A stretch of 6,176 bases of DNA from Draconibacterium orientale (GTDB lineage: Bacteria; Bacteroidota; Bacteroidia; Bacteroidales; UBA1556): assembly GCA_022736595.1 (NCBI GenBank), contig DZDC01000131.1, positions 1 through 6,176 of the forward strand, given 5' to 3'. Below the pieces are notes generated by a model that saw only the letters and a program-made list of their open reading frames with translations, was not told the origin of the DNA and did no database searches. Of the stretch, positions 1 through 6,176 are shown piece after piece (the stretch's first letter is position 1; the number at the start of each line of letters is the position of its first letter). A program made the translations under genes and the position numbers.

Positions 1-60
1 ATTACCGCATTCACCCAATCCGTTCCAATTCGTCCCATCCGTGTTATCCGTGTTCAAACA
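1..60. repeat. Degenerate 9-10 bp tandem repeat at left edge
   Basis: Successive units can be lined up: AATCCGTTCC (17-26), AATTCGTCCC (27-36), ATCCGTGTT (37-45) and ATCCGTGTT (46-54). The last two are identical, the earlier ones degenerate, and bases 1-16 look like a further decayed unit. The array probably starts outside the window. I see no open frame or RNA fold here. Short ATCCGTGTT-type tandem units resemble repeats I recall from intergenic DNA of various bacteria; that family link is from memory and not tested. Function is unknown. Confidence 0.55.
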
Positions 61-90
61 AAACTCCCCCTTAGCTGATAAAAAATAGCT

Positions 91-123
91 TCTGCGTTTC
101 CATTAAAAAAAAATCTACCTTTG
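91..123 (+). promoter_or_regulatory. Candidate Bacteroidota-type promoter for metH-metF
   Basis: TACCTTTG at 116-123 matches the Bacteroidota -7 element TAnnTTTG exactly. TCTG at 91-94, 21 bases upstream, is an imperfect match to the -33 element (TTTG or TTG), and GTTTC at 96-100 is a poorer alternative. Transcription would start near 128-131, about 35 bases before the riboswitch, giving a 5' leader of about 250 bases. The location directly upstream of a complete aptamer supports the call; the start site itself is inferred. Confidence 0.6.
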
Positions 124-141
124 TCCCGATTTTAGTTCTCA

Positions 142-155
142 GCCTTTTATAAGGC
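142..155 (+). other. Small perfect hairpin/inverted repeat between promoter and aptamer
   Basis: GCCTT (142-146) and AAGGC (151-155) are perfect inverted repeats around a TTAT loop. The element lies just after the predicted transcription start and before riboswitch P1. It could be a 5'-end stem that stabilises the leader RNA, or a small palindromic operator overlapping the start region. No T-run follows, so it is not an intrinsic terminator. Five base pairs could also arise by chance. Confidence 0.35.
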
Positions 156-162
156 CTGAACC

Positions 163-284
163 AAAAATTTATACAGAAGAGTGGAGAGATTAGGCTCTGT
201 GAAACTCTGACAACCTCCCCTATTTACAGGGAAAAGGTGCCAACACCTAATCTTCGGGCTTGGTCTCGGGATGATTATAAATTG
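163..284 (+). ncRNA. SAM-I (S-box) riboswitch aptamer
   Basis: This leader element binds S-adenosylmethionine and controls the metH-metF transcript. All parts of the SAM-I fold can be paired. P1 is 166-173 with 276-283 (8 perfect pairs). P2a is 178-182 with 204-208 and P2b is 186-188 with 195-197, separated by kink-turn bases G184-A185 and G201-A202 with a three-base bulge at 198-200. The P2 loop ATTAGG (189-194) pairs with CCTAAT (246-251), the diagnostic pseudoknot. P3 is 213-216 with 235-238 and 218-221 with 228-231. P4 is 253-258 with 265-270, including G-U pairs. Conserved core segments are present: GTGAAAC (199-205), ACAACC (210-215), GGTGCCAA (236-243) and GATGAT (270-275). S-box leaders are known upstream of methionine genes, which fits the neighbour. 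The fold was judged by eye, not with a covariance model. Confidence 0.93.
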
Positions 285-382
285 AATTGTAAAGTCAACA
301 TTTTCAAACAATTTTTTCGTCACACCACCTTGTCCACCAATTTTAAAAACGGAATTAAAACCTTGTTTTATATTTTATTGAC
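285..382 (+). promoter_or_regulatory. A+T-rich leader between aptamer and metH, probable expression platform
   Basis: About 100 bases link the aptamer to the metH start. AATTGT (285-290) can pair with ACAATT (308-313), followed by TTTT (314-317), a weak terminator-like hairpin starting right after P1. An alternative, AAATTG (279-284) with CAATTT (309-314), would use the 3' strand of P1 and so compete with the ligand-bound fold. CACCTT (326-331) could also pair with AAGGTG (234-239) inside P3. None of these is G+C-rich or decisive. No strong Shine-Dalgarno sequence precedes the ATG at 383, which is common in Bacteroidota. Whether control is transcriptional or translational cannot be settled here. 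Confidence 0.4.
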
Positions 383-3300
383 ATGGACAAATTAGAAATA
401 TTAAAGGCATTACTTAAAGAACGCGTTCTGGTGTTAGATGGCGCCATGGGAACCATGATTCAGCAAGCCAAACTTACCGAAGCCGACTATCGTGGCCAGC
501 GCTTTAGCCATTGGAAACTTCCTCTCAAAGGCAACAACGATCTACTCAACCTTACCCGTCCGGAGCTGATACAAGATATTCATCAGCAGTATCTTGAAGC
601 CGGTGCCGACATCATCGAGACCAATACTTTTAACAGCACCGCCATCAGCATGGCCGATTATGGAATGGAAGAACTGGTGCACGAACTCAACTTTGAAGGC
701 GCTCGCATAGCCAAAGAAGTGGCTCAAGAATTTAGCCTCAAAAATCCAGAAAAGCCCCGCTTTGTGGCCGGAAGTATCGGACCCACCAACAAAATGGCCA
801 GCATGTCGCCGGAGGTCAACAACCCTGCTTTCAGAGCCGTAAGCTTCGACCTGTTGAAGTCCAATTATTACCAACAGTCCCAAGCTCTAATTGAAGGCGG
901 CTGCGATATCCTTCTGGTGGAAACCATCTTTGATACCCTCAATGCCAAAGCTGCACTTTTCGCCATCAACGAACTCATGCAAGAATTGAACTACAAAATT
1001 CCTGTGATGGTTTCGGGCACCATCAGCGATGCCAGTGGTCGATTGCTTTCGGGGCAAACACTGGAGGCTTTTGTCAATTCGTTGAGCCATATCGAATTGC
1101 TCAGCATCGGGCTCAATTGCGCCCTCGGAGCCGAAGAAATGCGCCCTCACTTGCATACTTTGTCTCAAAAAACAGGTTTCGCTGTTTCTGCCCATCCCAA
1201 TGCTGGATTGCCCAATCAGTTTGGCGCCTACGACCAAAGTCCCGAAATCATGTCTAAGCAGGTGGCTCACTTCCTCGATCACCAATACACCAACATCATC
1301 GGCGGTTGCTGCGGAACCACACCGGAACATATCAAAGCCTTTGCCCTCTTAGCTCAAAAAGCCAAAGCCCGACCCATCTCCCCCATTCCCACACTCACCC
1401 AAGTGAGTGGTTTGGAAGTGGTGCCCATTGAGCAAAGTCGCAATTTTGTGAATATCGGTGAACGTACCAATGTGAGCGGTTCCAAAATGTTTGCCCGATT
1501 GATTCGAGAAAAAAAGTACGAAGAAGCCCTCGAAGTGGCGCGCCATCAAATAGAAGGTGGAGCCCAAATCATTGATGTTTGCATGGACGATGGCATGTTG
1601 GATGCCGCTGCAGAAATGAAAAACTTCCTCAATCTCATTGCTTCTGAACCGGATATTGCCAAGCTCCCCGTGATGATCGACAGTTCCAAATGGGAAGTCA
1701 TTGTGGCCGGATTGCAATGCCACCAAGGCAAAGCCATCGTCAATTCCATCAGCCTAAAAGAAGGTGAAGCCGCTTTCTTGGAAAAAGCCGAGACGCTTAA
1801 GAATTATGGTGCTGCCGCGGTGATAATGGCCTTCGACGAAAAAGGACAAGCCACTTCCTTTCAAGAAAAAATTGAGGTGTGCCAACGGTCGTACAAGTTG
1901 TTAACCGAAAAAATAAACTTCCCGCCTCAAGATATCATCTTCGACCCCAACATTTTAAGTATTGGAACGGGTATGGACGAACATCGCAATTATGCGGTGG
2001 ATTTCATTAATGCCACCCGATGGATCAAAGAAAACTTACCCCATGCCAAAGTGAGCGGCGGCATCAGCAATTTGAGTTTTGCCTTCAGAGGTCACGATGT
2101 TCTTCGCGAAGCCATCCACAGCGTTTTTCTCTTCTATGCCATCAAAGCGGGTATGGATATGGGCATTGTAAACCCTGCTATGCTTCAGATTTACGACGAA
2201 ATTCCCGCCGACCTCTTGCTTTTGGTGGAAGATCTGGTGCTCAATCGCAACGAAGAAGCCACCGACCGACTTTTGGCCTATGCCCAACAAAACAAATCGC
2301 AGCAGTCACACGAAAATATTCAAGTGGCTCAATGGAGAGAACTCGGACCCGTTGAGCGACTTAAACACGCTTTAATTCAAGGAATTACAAGCCACATCGA
2401 GGAAGATATCGAAGCCGTAAGGCCGCTTTTTGCCTCCGCCATCGGACTTATTGAAGGCCCCTTGATGGACGGAATGAACGAAATTGGGGAACGCTTTGGC
2501 GCCGGCAAAATGTTTCTGCCCCAAGTGGTTAAAAGCGCCCGCGTGATGAAAAAAGCGGTGAGCATTTTGATGCCCTACATCGAAACCGAAAATAAAGGCG
2601 AGAAAAGCAGTGCCGGCAAAGTACTCTTGGCTACCGTTAAAGGCGATGTACACGACATTGGCAAAAATATTGTGAGCGTGGTTTTGGCTTGCAACAATTT
2701 CGAAATCATCGATTTAGGCGTGATGGTTCCCCTTGAAAAAATACTGGATACCGCCCTCAAAGAAAAAGTGGATCTCATCGGTTTAAGCGGCCTCATCACC
2801 CCTTCCTTGGACGAAATGATTAACATTGCACAAGAAATGAAGGAGCGCAAACTCAATATTCCATTGCTCATTGGCGGTGCCACCACTTCCGAAATTCATA
2901 CGGCTGTGAAAATTGTCCCTCAAACTCCCTACCCTGTGGTGCATGTGCGCGATGCCAGTATGGGAGTGAATGTGAGTGCAAAACTACTTTCGGATTCAAA
3001 GGAAGTTTTTATGCAAAATATTCGAGAAAAATACCAACAACTCGTCGAAAAACACCAGCAAAGAACGCAACAAAAAAACTACCTCCGCTTGGAAGAGGCC
3101 AACCGAAATGCCTTCGCGTGGAAAGCTGAATCTGCCCAAATTGTTACACCCAATCAATTGGGAATTCAATACTTCCACGATTTTCCTTTGGAAGAAATCA
3201 TTCCCCTTATCGACTGGAGCTTTTTCTTTCAAGGATGGCGCTTGACAGGCAAGTTTCCGCAAATACTCGATGACCCTGAAAAAGGTACCGAAGCCCGAAA

Positions 3301-4039
3301 ATTATACGCCGATGCCCAACTTATGCTTCAACGCATTGTGTCCGAAAAAATGCTTACAGCCAAAGCTGCCATTGGCATTTTTAAAGCCCAAAGTACCCAA
3401 AACCAAGTCGAAGTTCAGTATCAAAACCTAAACATTCCCTTTCATTTTTTACGAAATCAGGAAATGGGAAAAGAGCTTAACCTCTGTTTAAGCGATTTTA
3501 TTGCCCCCAAAACATCGGGTTACGACGACTATCTTGGGCTTTTTGTGGTGAGTACGGGTTTTGGCATTGAAGCGCATTTAAAGCATTTTGAAAACGATCA
3601 AGACGATTATAGCGCCATCATGCTCAAGCTTTTAGCCGACCGATTGGCAGAAGCCTTTGCAGCCTTAATGCATCAAAAAGTGAGACGCGAAATCTGGGGT
3701 TTTAGTGCCAACGAAAACACTTCTTTAGAGCAACTGCATTCAGAGAAACATCGGGGCATCCGACCCGCCCCAGGCTACCCTGCTTGTCCCGACCACGACG
3801 AAAAACGCAAGCTCTTTAAACTTCTTCACGCCACCGAGCAAATTGGAGTGCAACTTACCGAATCCTATGCCATGTACCCCGCTTCAAGCGTGAGTGGCTA
3901 TTATTTTGCTCATCCTAAAGCCCAATATTTCAATGTAGGCAAAATAAAAGCTGATCAAATTGAAGCTTATTGTTCCCTTAAAGGCCAAAGTGCCGAGCTG
4001 CTTAAAAAAGTATTATCATCACAGTATTTAGCCGATTAA
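383..4039 (+). CDS. metH: Cobalamin-dependent methionine synthase (5-methyltetrahydrofolate-homocysteine methyltransferase, EC 2.1.1.13)
   Basis: This cytoplasmic enzyme moves the methyl group of 5-methyl-tetrahydrofolate through cobalamin to homocysteine, yielding methionine. The 1218 residues match the usual full length (E. coli about 1227) and all four modules are present. The homocysteine module (about 1-325) has zinc ligands Cys246, Cys309 and Cys310 in GLNCALG and GGCCGTTPEH. The pterin module (about 350-615) has FVNIGERTNV at 355-364. The cap and cobalamin module (about 650-885) has EGPLMDGM at 691-698, DVHDIG at 755-760 with His757 as lower cobalt ligand, GLSGLIT around Ser802 and Thr806, and GGATTS at 831-836. 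The reactivation module (about 900-1218) binds SAM, with Asp944 and RPAPGY at 1127-1132. The ATG at 383 gives an N-terminus that aligns with known MetH. The gene lies behind a SAM-I riboswitch and 10 bases ahead of metF. No frameshift or missing key residue was seen. Confidence 0.98.
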   Translation: MDKLEILKALLKERVLVLDGAMGTMIQQAKLTEADYRGQRFSHWKLPLKGNNDLLNLTRPELIQDIHQQYLEAGADIIETNTFNSTAISMADYGMEELVHELNFEGARIAKEVAQEFSLKNPEKPRFVAGSIGPTNKMASMSPEVNNPAFRAVSFDLLKSNYYQQSQALIEGGCDILLVETIFDTLNAKAALFAINELMQELNYKIPVMVSGTISDASGRLLSGQTLEAFVNSLSHIELLSIGLNCALGAEEMRPHLHTLSQKTGFAVSAHPNAGLPNQFGAYDQSPEIMSKQVAHFLDHQYTNIIGGCCGTTPEHIKAFALLAQKAKARPISPIPTLTQVSGLEVVPIEQSRNFVNIGERTNVSGSKMFARLIREKKYEEALEVARHQIEGGAQIIDVCMDDGMLDAAAEMKNFLNLIASEPDIAKLPVMIDSSKWEVIVAGLQCHQGKAIVNSISLKEGEAAFLEKAETLKNYGAAAVIMAFDEKGQATSFQEKIEVCQRSYKLLTEKINFPPQDIIFDPNILSIGTGMDEHRNYAVDFINATRWIKENLPHAKVSGGISNLSFAFRGHDVLREAIHSVFLFYAIKAGMDMGIVNPAMLQIYDEIPADLLLLVEDLVLNRNEEATDRLLAYAQQNKSQQSHENIQVAQWRELGPVERLKHALIQGITSHIEEDIEAVRPLFASAIGLIEGPLMDGMNEIGERFGAGKMFLPQVVKSARVMKKAVSILMPYIETENKGEKSSAGKVLLATVKGDVHDIGKNIVSVVLACNNFEIIDLGVMVPLEKILDTALKEKVDLIGLSGLITPSLDEMINIAQEMKERKLNIPLLIGGATTSEIHTAVKIVPQTPYPVVHVRDASMGVNVSAKLLSDSKEVFMQNIREKYQQLVEKHQQRTQQKNYLRLEEANRNAFAWKAESAQIVTPNQLGIQYFHDFPLEEIIPLIDWSFFFQGWRLTGKFPQILDDPEKGTEARKLYADAQLMLQRIVSEKMLTAKAAIGIFKAQSTQNQVEVQYQNLNIPFHFLRNQEMGKELNLCLSDFIAPKTSGYDDYLGLFVVSTGFGIEAHLKHFENDQDDYSAIMLKLLADRLAEAFAALMHQKVRREIWGFSANENTSLEQLHSEKHRGIRPAPGYPACPDHDEKRKLFKLLHATEQIGVQLTESYAMYPASSVSGYYFAHPKAQYFNVGKIKADQIEAYCSLKGQSAELLKKVLSSQYLAD

Positions 4040-4049
4040 AATTATAGAA

Positions 4050-5003
4050 ATGAAAGTAACCGAACATATAAAAAACGCCAAAAGCACCCTATTCAGTTTT
4101 GAGATTTTACCTCCCCTCAAAGGAAGTAACTTCATCCATCTTGAAGAAAACATCAACCGGCTTCTGCCCTATCAACCCGCCTTTATCGATGTCACTTACC
4201 ACCAGGAAGAGGTGGAATACCGCGAATTGAAAGATGGCCGCCTCGAAAAACGAGTAGTTCGCAAACGACCTGGCACTGTTGGTATTAGCGCTGCCATTCA
4301 GTACCGTACTAAGATTGATGTAGTACCTCACATTATTTGCGGTGGTTTTTCGATGGAAGATACCGAAAATGCCCTCATCGACCTTCAATTCCTCGGCATC
4401 GACAACCTCTTAATCGTTCGGGGTGATTCTGTTGGTAATCAGCGCAACTTCATCCCCGAACCCAATGGTCATAAAAATGCTTTGGGCTTAGTGCAACAAG
4501 TTTCAAACTTAAACAAAGGCATTTACATCGACAATGAATTGGAAAACCAAAGCAAAACCAACTTTTGCATGGGCGTGGCGGGCTATCCCGAAAAACATGC
4601 CGAATCGCCCAACCGAATGCTCGATTTGCAATACTTAAAAGCCAAAGTAGAAGCTGGAGCCGACTATATTGTTACACAGATGTTTTTTGACAACCAAAAA
4701 TATTTCGATTTTGTGCGCGATTGCAGAGAAATTGGAATTAAGATACCTATAATTCCAGGATTGAAAGCCTTTGCAAGTAAAAACCAGCTTCAAATTTTGC
4801 CCCAAACCTTCCACATCGATTTGCCCGAAAATTTGGTGAATGAGGTGCTCAAATGCAAAGATGCTTCTGCCGTTAAGCAAGTGGGAATTGAATGGGCCAT
4901 AGCTCAATCAAAGGAACTTATGGCGCATAATGTGCCTGTACTTCACTACTATACCATGAGTAAAAGCGACAATATTGAGCAGATTGTAAAGGCTGTTTTT
5001 TAG
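4050..5003 (+). CDS. metF: 5,10-methylenetetrahydrofolate reductase (EC 1.5.1.54/1.5.1.20)
   Basis: This FAD-dependent cytoplasmic enzyme reduces 5,10-methylene-tetrahydrofolate to 5-methyl-tetrahydrofolate, the methyl donor used by MetH. The 317 residues form one reductase barrel of normal bacterial MetF size. Visible motifs are FEILPP at 17-22, with Glu18 matching the catalytic Glu of the family (Glu28 in E. coli), VRGDS at 123-127, with Asp126 matching the FAD-contacting Asp120 of E. coli, VAGYPEKH, and TQMFFD at 209-214, with Gln210 in the folate-contact position. A charged insertion at about 51-78, between FIDVTY and the PHIICGG strand, is absent from E. coli MetF and, as I recall, usual in Bacteroidota homologues. 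The gene starts 10 bases after the metH stop, with no promoter or terminator between them, so it should share the riboswitch-controlled transcript. The nucleotide donor (NADH or NADPH) cannot be read from sequence. Confidence 0.96.
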   Translation: MKVTEHIKNAKSTLFSFEILPPLKGSNFIHLEENINRLLPYQPAFIDVTYHQEEVEYRELKDGRLEKRVVRKRPGTVGISAAIQYRTKIDVVPHIICGGFSMEDTENALIDLQFLGIDNLLIVRGDSVGNQRNFIPEPNGHKNALGLVQQVSNLNKGIYIDNELENQSKTNFCMGVAGYPEKHAESPNRMLDLQYLKAKVEAGADYIVTQMFFDNQKYFDFVRDCREIGIKIPIIPGLKAFASKNQLQILPQTFHIDLPENLVNEVLKCKDASAVKQVGIEWAIAQSKELMAHNVPVLHYYTMSKSDNIEQIVKAVF

Positions 5004-5006
5004 GAA

Positions 5007-6026
5007 TTAATGTTGAATCAAAATTTTATTTGACAGGCTTTTACCTTCAAATTCAAGGGTATAGAAATAAAATCCATTAGCCCATTCGCGCACATCTAGG
5101 GTTAAGTTCTGGCGTCCACGATCTTGATTCAAAACCCTTTGGTATTGCAACTGACCTAAAGCGTTATAAAGTGATAAACGCAGCTCCCCAGAGCTCGGTA
5201 AAAAATAACCAAGGTTTATCGAATGCTGCGCTGGATTGGGCACAGCTGGCAACAATTCAAAGGTGATTGACCCAGATTCATCGATTCCTTCACAATCATA
5301 AATCCCAATATACACATGGGATGCAGAGTCATTACAGTCGTTTTGATCGAGATTTGAATGTACTTCTGCACTCAATAAAAATTGTCCAATGGGGCTATGA
5401 AATTTAGTTATAAAACAATAAATTGCGGTGTCTCCACTGGCAAGGCTACCGTTCCATGTGTCAACTGATACAGGAATATTATTAAGATTGCACCATATAG
5501 GTATTGAAGTAAGGGTATCCAATCCATAGTTTCTTAGGATAATAAATGCTGAATCTAAGCCACATAAACTTGTGGTGTCATTCCAAGCAGGTACTACCCA
5601 AGCCGAGTCAATACCTGCATCGAAGTTAGCAGGAGTAGCCACAATATATTTACATAAAGTATCATTGGTATAATTGGCATCATTCAAAAGCATAGAAAAG
5701 GCGCAAAAATTAAAATTACTTGAAGGAACTTTAAATTTTTTGGAAAGCGATACAATGGTATCAGCATTGGATACCAATCCATTGCTTAAATTTATATTAT
5801 TGGAATAGAAAATTGAACCACCATTAACGCGGTACCTAATGCTAATAACATTTAAAGTATTGGTACCAAAATTTTTAACTTTAACTTGAACCTGAACTGA
5901 ATCTCCTATTTGAGCAGAATCGCCAGGAACGATAATTTCAGTAATCCCAATATCATGGGCTAGCTGCGCTTGGATAGGAAGAACCAAAACCATAATAAAT
6001 GCTACAACAATTAAAATACTTTTCAT
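5007..6026 (-). CDS. Secreted protein with two Ig-like (CARDB-like) domains and a T9SS type A sorting domain, function unknown
   Basis: The 339-residue product looks like a cargo protein of the Bacteroidota type IX secretion system. It has a signal peptide at 1-20 (Lys at 2, hydrophobic core ILIVVAFIMVLVL, likely cleavage after IQA). Two related beta-sandwich-like segments follow. The first (about 23-130) starts HDIGITEI and contains VQVQVKVKNFGTNTL, a CARDB-like pattern. The second (about 135-246) starts FDAGIDSAWVVP. Residues 258-339 form the sorting tail: PNPAQ near the start, LYNALGQ in the middle, WANGFYFYTLE, and a final KILIQH. The mature part has seven Cys residues (108, 125, 155, 179, 204, 231, 245). 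No enzymatic motif was seen, so a binding, adhesive or structural surface role is only a guess. The ATG at 6026 is preferred because an in-frame TTG at 6056 would put ten residues before the signal peptide, and an A-rich stretch typical of Bacteroidota leaders precedes the ATG. The gene is convergent with metF. Confidence 0.85.
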   Translation of the reverse strand: MKSILIVVAFIMVLVLPIQAQLAHDIGITEIIVPGDSAQIGDSVQVQVKVKNFGTNTLNVISIRYRVNGGSIFYSNNINLSNGLVSNADTIVSLSKKFKVPSSNFNFCAFSMLLNDANYTNDTLCKYIVATPANFDAGIDSAWVVPAWNDTTSLCGLDSAFIILRNYGLDTLTSIPIWCNLNNIPVSVDTWNGSLASGDTAIYCFITKFHSPIGQFLLSAEVHSNLDQNDCNDSASHVYIGIYDCEGIDESGSITFELLPAVPNPAQHSINLGYFLPSSGELRLSLYNALGQLQYQRVLNQDRGRQNLTLDVREWANGFYFYTLEFEGKSLSNKILIQH

Positions 6027-6091
6027 CTTTTTTTGTTTTTTAGAGTTCAAACTCAATTTCTTTTATTCAATGGGTTGATTAAATGGAAATT

Positions 6092-6119
6092 CAAACATAC
6101 AATAAAAACCATAACACAA
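6092..6119 (-). promoter_or_regulatory. Candidate Bacteroidota-type promoter for the T9SS cargo gene
   Basis: On the minus strand, TATGTTTG (complement of 6092-6099) matches TAnnTTTG, and TTG (complement of 6117-6119) lies 17 bases upstream, within the 17-23 base spacing described for Flavobacterium promoters. The start would fall near 6085, giving a leader of about 60 bases before the ATG at 6026. The leader ends in an A-rich stretch rather than a Shine-Dalgarno sequence. Bases 6120-6176 show no further gene or clear structure. Confidence 0.55.
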
Positions 6120-6176
6120 CTCCTTTGTAAGAAAAACCTTAGTACATGACAAAAAGTTACAATAGATTTAAGATTC

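Noticed and set aside
1..60. CRISPR array
   Set aside because: The units are 9-10 bases, directly abutting and degenerate, with no spacers.
285..317. Confident intrinsic terminator after the riboswitch
   Set aside because: The stem is only six mostly A-T pairs with a long loop, so it is kept only as a candidate within the leader entry.
163..382. Cobalamin riboswitch ahead of the B12-dependent metH
   Set aside because: No B12-box-like sequence was seen, and the leader is fully explained by the SAM-I fold.
542..3262. Several open frames of 60-150 codons antisense to metH (for example 887-1330 and 1349-1726, minus strand) and others in a second plus frame
   Set aside because: They lie wholly inside a clearly conserved metH, have no recognisable domains or leader signals, and are expected shadows of its codon usage.
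4107..4907. Minus-strand open frames inside metF
   Set aside because: metF is conserved along its whole length, and the antisense products resemble no known protein.
6027..6056. Ten-residue N-terminal extension of the T9SS protein from a TTG start
   Set aside because: It would put a lysine-rich stretch ahead of a good signal peptide. The ATG at 6026 gives a standard signal peptide and is preceded by an A-rich leader.

Overview
The window looks like chromosomal DNA from a member of the phylum Bacteroidota. Three things point there: a secreted protein with a C-terminal type IX secretion (T9SS) sorting domain, two candidate promoters with the TAnnTTTG motif typical of that phylum, and a MetF of the Bacteroidota subtype. 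The class or genus cannot be fixed from the sequence alone.

Layout. Bases 1-60 hold a degenerate 9-10 bp tandem repeat (consensus about ATCCGTGTT) that probably runs off the left edge. A candidate promoter (91-123) follows, then a small perfect hairpin (142-155), then a well-formed SAM-I (S-box) riboswitch aptamer (about 163-284). About 100 bases of A+T-rich leader separate the aptamer from metH (383-4039), a full-length four-module cobalamin-dependent methionine synthase. metF (4050-5003), 5,10-methylenetetrahydrofolate reductase, follows after 10 bases and is almost certainly co-transcribed. A gene for a secreted T9SS cargo protein of unknown function lies convergently on the minus strand (5007-6026), only 3 bases from the end of metF, with its own candidate promoter near the right edge (6092-6119).

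How the genes work together. MetF reduces 5,10-methylene-tetrahydrofolate to 5-methyl-tetrahydrofolate. MetH passes that methyl group through cobalamin to homocysteine, giving methionine, which is then converted to S-adenosylmethionine (SAM). The SAM-sensing leader upstream closes a feedback loop over both genes. The aptamer is the best-supported non-coding element: P1, P2 with its kink-turn, P3, P4 and the pseudoknot can all be paired by eye. How ligand binding controls expression is not clear. The convergent secreted protein has no evident link to methionine metabolism and differs from metH-metF in base composition. I see no novel multi-gene system; the points most worth checking are the riboswitch expression platform, the edge repeat and the tight convergent junction.
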